DNA of 64,000 bases, taken from positions 496,001 through 560,000 of the forward strand of contig NZ_JAGDZB010000001.1 in the NCBI RefSeq assembly GCF_049116215.1, given 5' to 3'. A program made the position numbers and the translations under genes. Position 1 is the first letter of the stretch; the number at the start of each line of letters is the position of its first letter. Below are positions 8,821 to 17,316 of the stretch, piece after piece. The notes beneath the pieces were generated by a model that did not search any database, was not told where the DNA came from, and saw only the letters and a list, made by a program, of their open reading frames with translations. This DNA is from Shimia sp049116215 (lineage in GTDB: Bacteria; Pseudomonadota; Alphaproteobacteria; Rhodobacterales; Rhodobacteraceae).

Positions 8821-8834
8821 AATTTGATCAAATT
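8821..8834. promoter_or_regulatory. Palindrome AATTTGATCAAATT
   Basis: Perfect 14-bp palindrome 45 bp before the aminotransferase ATG. The same 14 bp occur before the aldehyde dehydrogenase at 23015. Two exact copies, each upstream of a gene of amine/aldehyde metabolism, suggest an operator for one shared regulator, which is not identified here. Confidence 0.6.
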
Positions 8835-8878
8835 TTTTGACCCGCAGGAATCACCCCTGCGCCCAAGGGAGCACAGCC

Positions 8879-10231
8879 ATGAAAGACGACAACTTCCTGA
8901 CGGAAAACAACGCCCGCCACCTCTGGCATCCGATGGGCGCCCCCGCCGATGCGCACAGCACCCCGCCCAAGATCATCAAAGGTGCGGAAGGCGTGAACAT
9001 CACCGACATCGACGGCCACTCTACCGTGGACGCCGTGGGCGGCTTGTGGTGCGTGAACCTCGGCTACTCCAACGACGTGGTGAAAGAGGCCATCTCCAAA
9101 CAGCTTTATGATCTGCCGTATTACTCTGCTTTCGCGGGCACCTCGAACCCACCGGCCATCGAGGCTTCTTATGCGGTGCGCGAATTCTTCGCCGAGGACG
9201 GCATGTCCCGTGTGTTCTTCACCTCCGGTGGCTCAGACTCGGTGGAAACCGCCCTGCGTCTCTCCCGCCAGTACCACCGTCTGCGCGGCGAGCCGACGCG
9301 CACCAAGTTCATCAGCCTCAAGAAAGGCTACCACGGCACCCACTTTGGCGGCGCATCCGTGAACGGCAACAACCGTTTCCGCATCAACTACGAACCGCTG
9401 CTGCCCGGCTGTTTCCACCTGCCGTCGCCCTACACCTACCGCAACCCGTTCAACGAAAGTGACTCGGCCCAGCTGGCGCAGACCATCGCCGCCGCCTTTG
9501 AGGACGAGATTGCGTTCCAGGATCCCAAAACCATCGCCGCTTTCATCATGGAGCCAATTCAAGGCGCGGGTGGTGTGATCGTGCCAGACGCGAGCTTCAT
9601 GAAGCTCATGCGCGAGATTTGTGACCGTCACGGTATCCTGATGATTTCTGACGAAGTCATCACCGGCTTTGGCCGCACCGGCGATTGGTCCGGTGCGCGG
9701 CACTGGGGTGTGCAGCCTGACATGATGACCACCGCCAAGGGCATCACCTCCGGCTACTTCCCGGTTGGTGCTTGCATGGTGGGCGACAAAGTCGCCGACG
9801 TATTTGAAAACGACCAAACCGGCGAAGCGGGCATCTTCCACGGCTACACCTACTCCGCCCATCCGGTTGGCTCCGCCGCCGTAATCGCCACTTTGGCAGA
9901 GACCACCCGTCTTGATCTCAAAACCAACGCCGCCGCCCGTGGCACGCAGCTGTTTGAAGGTGTGAAAAAGCTGGCTGAGAAATACGACATCATCGGCGAC
10001 GTGCGGGGCGGCCACGGCCTGATGACCGGCATCGAGTTGGTCTCTGACGCCGCCGCCAAAACCCCGATGGACATGGCCACCATGAAGAAGATCCACGAGG
10101 CCACCTATCAGGCTGGCTCCATGGTACGCCTTGGCGCGCACAATGTGCTGATGTCTCCACCGCTGACCATTTCCGAGGGTGAGGTGAACACCATCCTCTC
10201 CGCTTTGGACACCGGTTTCGCCGCCGCCTAA
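8879..10231 (+). CDS. Class III (omega) aminotransferase, PLP-dependent
   Basis: 450 residues. Fold-type I class III aminotransferase: GGLWCVNLGY near residue 55, FFTSGGSDSVETALRL, KKGYHGTHFGG, IMEPIQGAGGVIVP, MISDEVITGFGRTG and the PLP lysine in TTAKGITSGYFP (Lys287). Moves an amino group from an omega-amine or omega-amino acid (polyamine, beta-alanine or GABA type) to pyruvate or another keto acid; the exact substrate is not readable. Start fixed by AAGGGAG 9 nt upstream. The operator-like palindrome shared with the aldehyde dehydrogenase at 23015 hints that both act in one amine-to-acid route. Confidence 0.85.
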   Translation: MKDDNFLTENNARHLWHPMGAPADAHSTPPKIIKGAEGVNITDIDGHSTVDAVGGLWCVNLGYSNDVVKEAISKQLYDLPYYSAFAGTSNPPAIEASYAVREFFAEDGMSRVFFTSGGSDSVETALRLSRQYHRLRGEPTRTKFISLKKGYHGTHFGGASVNGNNRFRINYEPLLPGCFHLPSPYTYRNPFNESDSAQLAQTIAAAFEDEIAFQDPKTIAAFIMEPIQGAGGVIVPDASFMKLMREICDRHGILMISDEVITGFGRTGDWSGARHWGVQPDMMTTAKGITSGYFPVGACMVGDKVADVFENDQTGEAGIFHGYTYSAHPVGSAAVIATLAETTRLDLKTNAAARGTQLFEGVKKLAEKYDIIGDVRGGHGLMTGIELVSDAAAKTPMDMATMKKIHEATYQAGSMVRLGAHNVLMSPPLTISEGEVNTILSALDTGFAAA

Positions 10232-10238
10232 AACCTCT

Positions 10239-10268
10239 GCGGCTCGGGGCTTATCGCTCCGGGCCGCT
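10239..10268 (+). terminator. GC-rich hairpin after aminotransferase
   Basis: GCGGCTCGGGGC-TTATC-GCTCCGGGCCGC forms a 12-bp stem with two G-U pairs, starting 8 bp after the stop codon. No strong T-tract follows, so it is a probable but imperfect intrinsic terminator. Confidence 0.5.
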
Positions 10269-10309
10269 TACACCGCAGGCCCGTTAACCTAACGAGAACG
10301 TCAATTTTT

Positions 10310-10353
10310 GCACCTCCGCAAAACAGTCGCGATACCGACGTCATACCGACGTG
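10310..10353 (+). repeat. Dispersed 44-bp intergenic repeat, copy 1
   Basis: Starts GCACCTCCGC and contains ACAGTCGC followed by two ATACCGACG units 11 bp apart. A second copy at 43204-43247, in the same orientation relative to the next gene, matches at 38 of 44 positions without gaps. Copy 1 lies about 130 bp before the SulP gene. No open frame runs through it convincingly. Confidence 0.7.
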
Positions 10354-10430
10354 CCATCCGGCCAAGCTAGCTGCGTTAACCTTTGAGCCGCGCCGTTATT
10401 TGCCGACAAGTTTTCCTGTAAGGGTTTTCT

Positions 10431-10448
10431 TATTCCAATTTTGGAATA
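10431..10448. promoter_or_regulatory. Inverted repeat TATTCCAA-TT-TTGGAATA
   Basis: Two perfect 8-bp arms separated by 2 bp, 34 bp before the SulP start codon. Size and place fit an operator for a dimeric regulator over the promoter or leader. The rest of 10354-10430 shows nothing further. Confidence 0.55.
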
Positions 10449-10482
10449 TATAGAGCGCACCAGCGACTCTCATGAGGCCCCT

Positions 10483-12216
10483 ATGCCACAGCAGCTCAAG
10501 CGTTACTTCCCGATCTTAGATTGGGCAAAAACCTATGACCGTCAGATATTTGGCGCCGACCTCATGGCCGCCGTAATCGTGACGATCATGCTGATCCCAC
10601 AGTCCTTGGCCTACGCCCTGCTCGCCGGTCTACCACCCGAAGTGGGCCTGTATGCCTCCATCCTGCCGCTGGTTGCCTATGCCATCTTCGGCACCTCCCG
10701 CGTGCTCGCCGTCGGCCCCGTCGCCGTGGTCTCCCTCATGACCGCAGCCGCCCTCGGAAACCTCGCTTTGCAAGGCACCACAGAGTACCTGATCGCGGCC
10801 ATCACTCTGGCCTTCATGTCCGGCGTCATGCTCACGCTCATGGGCCTCTTACGCCTTGGATTCCTTGCAAATTTCCTGTCCCACCCGGTGATCGCAGGCT
10901 TCATCACCGCCTCCGGACTCCTGATCGCCACCAGCCAGTTGAAACACATCCTCGGCGTCACAGCCCACGGCCACACTTTGCCCGAATTACTCACCTCACT
11001 GGTGACCCATTTGCCGGACACCAACCTCTTCACAGCTACCCTCGGTGCGGCCGCATTGGCCTTCCTGTTCTGGACCCGCAAAGGCCTCAAACCGCTTCTG
11101 CTCAAACTGGGCGTCGGTCCCCGCCTCGCGGACGTCCTCACCAAAGCCGGCCCCGTCGCCGCCGTTGCCGCCACTACGATTTCCGCATATGCCTTTGATC
11201 TTGAAGGGAAAGGCGTGGCCATTGTTGGCACCGTTCCAACCGGCCTGCCGCCACTTTCAGCCCCCAGTTTGTCTCCAGACTTGTGGTCCCAACTCTTCTT
11301 GGCCGCACTCCTGATCTCGATCATCGGTTTTGTCGAAAGCGTTTCCGTCGCCCAGACCCTCGCCGCCAAACGCCGCCAACGCATCGATCCCGACCAGGAA
11401 CTCATCGGCCTCGGCACCTCTAACATTGCCTCAGCAATTTCAGGTGGTTACCCGGTCACCGGCGGCTTCTCTCGCTCTGTTGTGAACTTCGACGCAGGCG
11501 CACAAACCCCCGCCGCCGGCGCCTTCACCGCCGTCGGTATCGCGGGCGCCGCGCTCTTCCTGACCCCGCTGCTGTTCTTCCTGCCCAAGGCCACTCTCGC
11601 CGCCACCATCATCGTCGCCGTGCTCAGCCTCGTGGACCTCTCGATCCTGCGCCACGCATGGGGCTACTCCCGCGTTGATTTTGCCGCCGTTGCAACCACC
11701 ATCGCGCTCACTTTGGGCCTTGGCGTTGAGGTTGGTGTCAGCGCCGGTGTAATCCTCTCCATCGCGCTGCATCTCTACAAAACCAGTCGTCCCCACGTGG
11801 CAGAAGTTGGCCTCGTACCTGGCACGCAGCACTTCCGTAACATCCTGCGTCATAAGGTTAAAACCTCATCACATCTGGTTACGCTGCGCATTGACGAAAG
11901 CCTATATTTCGCCAATGCACGCTTCCTAAAAGACTACGTCTATGACCGCGTAGTTTGCGACCAACCCATCACCGACGTCGTGCTCATGGCCTCGGCCGTC
12001 AACGAGATTGACATGAGCGCGCTGGAAAGCCTGGAGGCGATCAACAGCCGCCTCAAAGAGCTCAACATCCGCCTACACCTCTCCGAAGTCAAAGGCCCCG
12101 TCATGGACCGCCTCAAGCGCAGCCATTTCCTCGATGACCTCAGCGGAGAGGTCTTCCTCGCACAATATGATGCCTGGAGCCGCCTCGCCGGCGACAACAC
12201 CCAACAAGCGGCCTAA
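10483..12216 (+). CDS. SulP-family anion permease with STAS domain
   Basis: 577 residues. The SulP transport core has about 10-12 membrane segments with AVIVTIMLIPQSLAYALLAGLPPEVGLYAS-type sequence at the start, VGPVAVVSLMTAAAL, and GGYPVTGGFSRSVVNFDAGA in the middle. The C-terminal ~110 residues form a cytoplasmic STAS domain (LRIDESLYFANARFLKDY). Substrates in this family are sulfate, bicarbonate or dicarboxylates. Start ATG at 10483 follows GAGG. Its stop overlaps the stop of the convergent sitD gene by 4 bp, so no terminator lies between them. Sulfate is plausible given the sulfur metabolism nearby but unproven. Confidence 0.88.
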   Translation: MPQQLKRYFPILDWAKTYDRQIFGADLMAAVIVTIMLIPQSLAYALLAGLPPEVGLYASILPLVAYAIFGTSRVLAVGPVAVVSLMTAAALGNLALQGTTEYLIAAITLAFMSGVMLTLMGLLRLGFLANFLSHPVIAGFITASGLLIATSQLKHILGVTAHGHTLPELLTSLVTHLPDTNLFTATLGAAALAFLFWTRKGLKPLLLKLGVGPRLADVLTKAGPVAAVAATTISAYAFDLEGKGVAIVGTVPTGLPPLSAPSLSPDLWSQLFLAALLISIIGFVESVSVAQTLAAKRRQRIDPDQELIGLGTSNIASAISGGYPVTGGFSRSVVNFDAGAQTPAAGAFTAVGIAGAALFLTPLLFFLPKATLAATIIVAVLSLVDLSILRHAWGYSRVDFAAVATTIALTLGLGVEVGVSAGVILSIALHLYKTSRPHVAEVGLVPGTQHFRNILRHKVKTSSHLVTLRIDESLYFANARFLKDYVYDRVVCDQPITDVVLMASAVNEIDMSALESLEAINSRLKELNIRLHLSEVKGPVMDRLKRSHFLDDLSGEVFLAQYDAWSRLAGDNTQQAA

Positions 12217-13139
12217 GCCGCTGGCGCCCCGCTGCGATGCCGGTGGGGTGCAAAACACGCTGCCAAAGCAAGAATAATCCCCGACACCGTCGCGATCATA
12301 CCGGCCGCGCTGACCGCATTGTCAAAGCCCAGCCACAATGGCCCGTAACCGGCAAAGACATAGCCAAGAGCCGCAGAAAGCACTGCAAAAACAACGCTCC
12401 AGGCAACTTGATGCTCCAACCGGTTGGTCATCAACCGCGCCGCCGCCGGCGGGCAAATGAACATCGCGATCACAATGATCGACCCCACCGCATCAAACGC
12501 CGCCACCGCCGCCAAAGCCGCCACCATCACCAACGCCACACCCAAGCGGTTGGTCGCAATGCCCATGGCCTGCGCAAAACTCTCGTCGAACGTGGACAAC
12601 ACCAAAGGCCGCCAAAACAACCACAAAAACGCACAAACGCCAAACAACGCGACAACCACACGTCCCAACTCCGGCGGCAATCCAGCTAAGGCAACGGGAT
12701 CAAGCAGGCTTTCCCAGCCGATCGCGTCCAGCCAGATCAAGCTCTCCAAATTGCCATACAGCGCGTGTTCCACATCCAGATGGACGGAAGACGTATCACT
12801 TTGTTCCAAAAGCAAAACACCGGCCGCAAACAATGTTGTAAAGGTCAGCCCCATTGCTGCGCCGGGTTCGATATTGCCCAGCCGCCGAATGGCTTCAATC
12901 ATCACCACAGACACCAAAGCCGCCCCCGCCGCGCCCAGCATCATTGGCGCGGCTGCCACCACGCCGGTGATCAAAAACGCCACTACAATGCCCGGCAACG
13001 CCACGTGGGAAATTGCATCCCCAATCAGCGCCTGCTTGCGCAGCACTAGGAAATTGCCCGGCAAAGCGCAGGCCACCGCCGCCAACACACCAATCAGCAT
13101 GGGGGTTAGGGACAGTGGGACAAATTCCTCACCACTCAT
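12213..13139 (-). CDS. sitD: Manganese/iron ABC transporter permease (SitD-like)
   Basis: 308 residues, eight or nine membrane segments, ABC-3 family (ZnuB/MntB/SitD). Shows ALPGNFLVLRKQALIGDAISH and the conserved AMFICPPAAARLMTNR loop. Partner of the other permease, overlapping its stop by 4 bp (ATGA), in the order sitA-B-C-D. The metal is inferred: two permeases plus Fur/Mur-like boxes at the promoter fit Mn(II) uptake in alphaproteobacteria better than zinc. It is last in the operon and collides with the sulP stop codon. Confidence 0.88.
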   Translation of the reverse strand: MSGEEFVPLSLTPMLIGVLAAVACALPGNFLVLRKQALIGDAISHVALPGIVVAFLITGVVAAAPMMLGAAGAALVSVVMIEAIRRLGNIEPGAAMGLTFTTLFAAGVLLLEQSDTSSVHLDVEHALYGNLESLIWLDAIGWESLLDPVALAGLPPELGRVVVALFGVCAFLWLFWRPLVLSTFDESFAQAMGIATNRLGVALVMVAALAAVAAFDAVGSIIVIAMFICPPAAARLMTNRLEHQVAWSVVFAVLSAALGYVFAGYGPLWLGFDNAVSAAGMIATVSGIILALAACFAPHRHRSGAPAA

Positions 13140-14341
13140 GATGCCACCCCCTGTGGTCCGCCAATACGTTGATCTATCTCCGAAATCTGGTCTCCGGTCA
13201 GCACGGTCTCGATATCGCGCAATCCGTCATACAACGCGGCTGCGCTCTCAAATGCCTGATCTGCCCGTACCAACTCCCAGCGCTTCTCGTCACGCAAAGC
13301 CTTGGCTGCACGCGCCCGCCCATCTTCGGTAGGTACGCCATCCGCATGCGCCAATCCGGCCCGCTTCAGCAAGCGTACCGTGAAGGCTTCATAAATCGGC
13401 TGCCCTTGTGCCAGCGCCAACAAACCTTGGCGCATATGCACCCGTCGTTGAAACCGCACGTGCCGCAAATACACCGCCAGCACACCCCGATTGGGCGCCA
13501 ACAACAGCGACAACACAAACAGCGCAAAGCTCGACAAAACAATGATTGGCCCGGTTGGCATCGCGGGGGCAAAAGCCGACAACGCCGCGCCAATCCAAGC
13601 GGCCAAGCCACCACAAAGCCCTGAAATCAAAACCATATGGTCAGTGCGCTCGGTCCAAAACCGGGCGGTGACAGGCGGAATGATCAACATCGCGACAATC
13701 AGGATCAGCCCGACAACTTTCAGGCCAATCACCGTGACCGCCAGCGCCAGCGCCATAATGGCAAGATCCATGCGCCCGACGTTCACACCTCGCGACGCCG
13801 CATATTCAGGATCAAAGGCCAACAAAGTCATTGGCCTGCGTAAGATCAACACCGCCAAAAGCGTCAAGGCGCCCCCACCAGCAATCACCAACGCATCATT
13901 GAACAACATGCCCGCCGTGGAGCCCAAAAGGAAGCCTTCCAAACCAGCCGCACGTCCCGCGCCCATGGTTTGGATCACGGTCAGCAACACAATGCCAAAG
14001 CCAAAGAACACTGACAGCACCGCGCCAATTGCCGCGTCTTCAGACAGTCGCGTAAACCGCGTGAGCCAACTCACACACAACAAGCCGCTCCAAGAAGACA
14101 CCGCTGCCCCAAAGAGCAAACCTGGCAAGGCGCGCCCGTCACCGCCCAGCAGCACCATCAGCATAAACGCAATGCCCACACCCGGCAGAGTGGCATGGCT
14201 GATCGCGTCACTGACCAACGCCCGTTTGCGCAGATAGAGAAAGGTTCCGGTCACACCCGCCGCTATACCCAGCAAGGTCGCACCAATGGTCACCAGCGTG
14301 GCATTGTAGCCAAGCTGCAAAGTCAACGCATTCCAAAACAT
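13136..14341 (-). CDS. sitC: Manganese/iron ABC transporter permease (SitC-like) with C-terminal extension
   Basis: 401 residues, about 100 longer than a plain ABC-3 permease. Residues 1-285 are the membrane domain (LRKRALVSDAISHATLPG; VAMLIIPPVTARFWT). The remaining ~115 are soluble: GRARAAKALRDEKRWELV, then AAALYDGLRDIETVLTGD and ISEIDQRIGGP. This pattern resembles the metal-regulator (DtxR/MntR-like) tails found on some TroC/MntC permeases, so the tail may sense metal inside the cell. That reading is inference. Start ATG lies 3 bp after the sitB stop. Confidence 0.85.
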   Translation of the reverse strand: MFWNALTLQLGYNATLVTIGATLLGIAAGVTGTFLYLRKRALVSDAISHATLPGVGIAFMLMVLLGGDGRALPGLLFGAAVSSWSGLLCVSWLTRFTRLSEDAAIGAVLSVFFGFGIVLLTVIQTMGAGRAAGLEGFLLGSTAGMLFNDALVIAGGGALTLLAVLILRRPMTLLAFDPEYAASRGVNVGRMDLAIMALALAVTVIGLKVVGLILIVAMLIIPPVTARFWTERTDHMVLISGLCGGLAAWIGAALSAFAPAMPTGPIIVLSSFALFVLSLLLAPNRGVLAVYLRHVRFQRRVHMRQGLLALAQGQPIYEAFTVRLLKRAGLAHADGVPTEDGRARAAKALRDEKRWELVRADQAFESAAALYDGLRDIETVLTGDQISEIDQRIGGPQGVAS

Positions 14342-14344
14342 GGG

Positions 14345-15151
14345 TTAGCCCGCCGCCAGCTCCAGCTGGTCAATCTGGCCCGTCGCCAATCGTCCGCCGT
14401 AAGTTTGGTTCAAGTTTTCTGACGTGAATGCTTCATCCACCGTGCCTTCCGCCATCTTGCTTGTGTTGATCAGGAACACACGATCAAAATAGCTGCGCAC
14501 GGTGGTCAGGTCATGGTGCACGGCCACGACCGTTTTGCCTTCAGAGCGCAAGGACTTCAGCACATCGATAATGGCTTTTTCCGTTGCCGCATCGACTCCG
14601 GCAAACGGCTCATCAAGCAGATACAAATCTGCTTCCTGTGCCAGTGCCCGCGCAAGGAACACGCGCTGCTGTTGACCACCGGAAAGCTGGCCAATCTGAC
14701 GATCGGCAAAATCGGTCATGCCCACCCGCTCCAAGCAAGCCCGTGCCTTTTCAATGTGCTGCGGACGAATGCGGCGCAGCAGACCCAGCTCACGATAGAG
14801 CCCCATCAGCACCACATCGATCACGCGGGTTGGAAAATCCCAGTCCACACTGGCGCGTTGCGGCACATAGGCAATGCGATGCCGCGCCGCTTTCAACGAT
14901 TTGCCATAGACCAGAGCCTGACCAGCCAACGGCTGCACAATGCCCAAGGCGGCTTTGAGAAGCGTCGACTTACCTGCGCCGTTTGGCCCAATGATGGCTG
15001 TCATTGAGCCTTCAGCCACGGTCATATCAACAGAGAACACCACCGGCTTCTGCCCATAAGATACCGTCATGCCCCGGATCGCCAAAGGGCTGTCTACCGG
15101 GATTTCTGCTGTGGGCGCTGCGCCCATATTTGCCGCCAGTTCTAGGCTCAT
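14345..15151 (-). CDS. sitB: Manganese/iron ABC transporter ATPase (SitB-like)
   Basis: 268 residues. Complete ABC ATPase: Walker A GPNGAGKST (residues about 54-62), Q-loop YVPQRASVDWDFP (the form seen in Mn/Zn importers), signature LSGGQQQR, Walker B LYLLDEPFAG and the H-loop VHHD. Energises uptake by the two permeases encoded next. Lies 10 bp after the binding-protein gene, so all four are one operon. Confidence 0.92.
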   Translation of the reverse strand: MSLELAANMGAAPTAEIPVDSPLAIRGMTVSYGQKPVVFSVDMTVAEGSMTAIIGPNGAGKSTLLKAALGIVQPLAGQALVYGKSLKAARHRIAYVPQRASVDWDFPTRVIDVVLMGLYRELGLLRRIRPQHIEKARACLERVGMTDFADRQIGQLSGGQQQRVFLARALAQEADLYLLDEPFAGVDAATEKAIIDVLKSLRSEGKTVVAVHHDLTTVRSYFDRVFLINTSKMAEGTVDEAFTSENLNQTYGGRLATGQIDQLELAAG

Positions 15152-15161
15152 GGTCTTTTCC

Positions 15162-16124
15162 TTACGATCCCGCCGACAGGCGTCCAGTCATGCCGCGTTC
15201 CGGCACATCCCCGCCCAGCGCATCGCTGATCACGGTGATATTGTGGTCAATCATGCCTACATAAGTACCTTCATAGGTGCCATCCGGCCCCATCGCGTCC
15301 GAGAACAGCTCGCCACCAATCGCCACGTCATGGCCTTTGGCCGACGCGCCTTCAACCAACGCCCGCACCGTGCGGTCAGACACGGAGCTCTCCACAAACA
15401 CCGCTTGAATGTCGCGCTCAATCAATGTGTCCACTAGGCTGCTGATCCGATTCAGCCCAGCCTCACTCTCGGTGGAAATGCCCTGCACCCCCAAAACCGA
15501 GAAGCCATAAGCGGCCCCAAAATAGCCAAAGGCATCATGCGCGGTCAGCAGAATACGGGCCTCTTCCGGCACTGTGGTCAGGGATTTCTCCGCATAGTCG
15601 CTTAGATCAGACAACTCCGCCAGGAAGACCTCTGCATTGGCAACAAACTGCGCTTCGGCCTCCGGTTTCTTCTCAATCAGCGCGTCACGCACACGCTCTG
15701 TCACAAACACCCAAAGGCGCGGATCCATCCAGACATGCGGGTCAAATTTGTCTGCATAGTCGTCATGCCCACGCAACACATCACGCGGCATGGTATCGGT
15801 CACAGCCACAACCGTGCCGCGCTTTTCCAGCTTGTGGAAGAAGTCTTCCATCTGCGCCTCAAGATAAAGCCCATGCCACAACACCAAGTCGGCTTTGGTC
15901 AGCGCCACAATATCCGTGCGGGTCTGGCGATAGGCATGTGGATCCACACCCGGCCCCATAAGGCCCTTCACCTCAACCGCATCGCCGCCAATGCGCCGCG
16001 CAGTGTCTGCAATCATGCCTGTGGTGGCCACAACCTGCAATTTCCCACCCGCAAAGGCGGGAGTTGCGCTGGCCAAACTGGCCGCAGCTGTTGCCACAAT
16101 AAAGTCTCGACGAGAGAATCGCAT
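15162..16124 (-). CDS. sitA: Manganese/iron-binding periplasmic protein (SitA-like)
   Basis: 320 residues, cluster A-I (ZnuA-like) solute-binding protein. The N-terminus FSRRDFIVATAAASLASATPAFA has a twin-arginine type signal. Metal ligands expected in the family are visible: GVDPHAYR, FDPHVWMDPR, LLTAHDAFGYF and a late FVESSVSDRTV. The short loop after the first His lacks the His-rich stretch of zinc-specific ZnuA, which supports Mn or Fe. First gene of sitABCD; two Fur/Mur-like boxes stand 32-77 bp before its ATG. Confidence 0.9.
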   Translation of the reverse strand: MRFSRRDFIVATAAASLASATPAFAGGKLQVVATTGMIADTARRIGGDAVEVKGLMGPGVDPHAYRQTRTDIVALTKADLVLWHGLYLEAQMEDFFHKLEKRGTVVAVTDTMPRDVLRGHDDYADKFDPHVWMDPRLWVFVTERVRDALIEKKPEAEAQFVANAEVFLAELSDLSDYAEKSLTTVPEEARILLTAHDAFGYFGAAYGFSVLGVQGISTESEAGLNRISSLVDTLIERDIQAVFVESSVSDRTVRALVEGASAKGHDVAIGGELFSDAMGPDGTYEGTYVGMIDHNITVISDALGGDVPERGMTGRLSAGS

Positions 16125-16155
16125 GGATCACCTGTGCTGTTGCTCCACTTGAATA

Positions 16156-16201
16156 TGAGAACCATTCGCAGTAGTGTCAACGCAATTGCGACTTATTCTC
16201 A
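16156..16201. promoter_or_regulatory. Two Fur/Mur-like boxes between sitA and deoC
   Basis: TGAGAACCATTCGCA (16156-16170) and TGCGACTTATTCTCA (16187-16201) are 7-1-7 inverted-repeat boxes of Fur type, facing opposite ways. They are also part of a larger symmetric element: AATATGAGAA (16152-16161) and its exact complement TTCTCATATT (16196-16205). In alphaproteobacteria the Fur homologue Mur represses sit genes with manganese, which fits this site. The divergent deoC start is 112 bp away. Confidence 0.72.
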
Positions 16202-16313
16202 TATTTTAGTTGACTAAATGGTCAAAAAAGTAGCTGAAGCGTCGTTCTGCGACTTGCCAAAGCCAGTATTTCTGAGGCATTTTGATCCCTGTTTTCCGCA
16301 ACAGGATGGACCG

Positions 16314-17306
16314 ATGCAAACGCCCACCATTACCGCCGAAGGGCATCAACTGCCCACCGCGCTGGAACCGCGCAATCCTGGCATGGCGCTGGACCTTGAT
16401 TGGGTTCGCACCGCGCAGGCCAACACTTCGGCCATCGAACGCCGTGCCAAGACCTTGCCGGGCCGCCGCTCGGTCAAGAAGGACTATCAGGCCGCATGGC
16501 TGTGTAAGGCAATCTCCTTGATCGACCTGACCACACTGTCCGGCGATGACAGCGAAGGCCGTGTGGAGCGTCTCTGTGCGAAAGCCAAGCAACCGGTACG
16601 CGCCGACATTCTGGAAGCGCTGGACATGACCGGCCTGACCACCGGCGCAGTCTGTGTCTACCACGACATGATCGAAACCGCCGTGTCTTCGCTGAAAGGC
16701 AGCGGCATTCCTGTGGCGGCTGTGTCCACCGGCTTCCCGGCAGGTCTGTCGCCGTACCACCTGCGCATCGCCGAAATTGGCGAAAGCGTAAAAGCGGGTG
16801 CGGAAGAAATCGACATCGTCATCACCCGCCGCCACGTACTGCAAGGCAACTGGCAGGCGCTCTATGATGAGATGAAAGAGATGCGCGAAGCCTGTGGCGA
16901 TGCCCACGTCAAAGCCATTCTCGCCACTGGCGAACTGGGCACCCTGCGCAACGTCGCCCGCGCTTCACTTGTTTGCATGATGGCCGGCGCCGACTTCATC
17001 AAAACCTCCACCGGTAAGGAGAGCGTCAACGCCACTTTGCCAGTGTCTCTGGTGATGATCCGTGCCATTCGCGACTACTACGACCGCACCGGCTTCCGCG
17101 TGGGCTACAAACCGGCGGGTGGTATTTCCAAAGCCAAAGACTCTCTGGTGTATCTGTCACTGATCAAAGACGAACTTGGCGACCGCTGGCTGCAACCAGA
17201 CCTGTTCCGCTTTGGCGCTTCCTCCCTTTTGGGCGACATCGAACGCCAGCTCGAGCATCACGTCACCGGCCAGTATTCGGCCAGCTACCGCCACGCGATG
17301 GCGTAA
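16314..17306 (+). CDS. deoC: Deoxyribose-phosphate aldolase
   Basis: 330 residues, DeoC/FbaB aldolase family. Cleaves 2-deoxyribose 5-phosphate to acetaldehyde and glyceraldehyde 3-phosphate. Schiff-base lysine in ADFIKTSTGKE; the second lysine in VGYKPAGGIS; the EIDIVITRRHVLQGNW strand is also typical. An N-terminal extension of about 80 residues precedes the barrel, as in many alphaproteobacterial and animal DeoC proteins. I chose ATG 16314 (AGGATGG upstream). First gene of an operon with a small gene and ALDH16, which could oxidise the acetaldehyde formed. Confidence 0.9.
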   Translation: MQTPTITAEGHQLPTALEPRNPGMALDLDWVRTAQANTSAIERRAKTLPGRRSVKKDYQAAWLCKAISLIDLTTLSGDDSEGRVERLCAKAKQPVRADILEALDMTGLTTGAVCVYHDMIETAVSSLKGSGIPVAAVSTGFPAGLSPYHLRIAEIGESVKAGAEEIDIVITRRHVLQGNWQALYDEMKEMREACGDAHVKAILATGELGTLRNVARASLVCMMAGADFIKTSTGKESVNATLPVSLVMIRAIRDYYDRTGFRVGYKPAGGISKAKDSLVYLSLIKDELGDRWLQPDLFRFGASSLLGDIERQLEHHVTGQYSASYRHAMA

Positions 17307-17316
17307 GGACAGAGCC

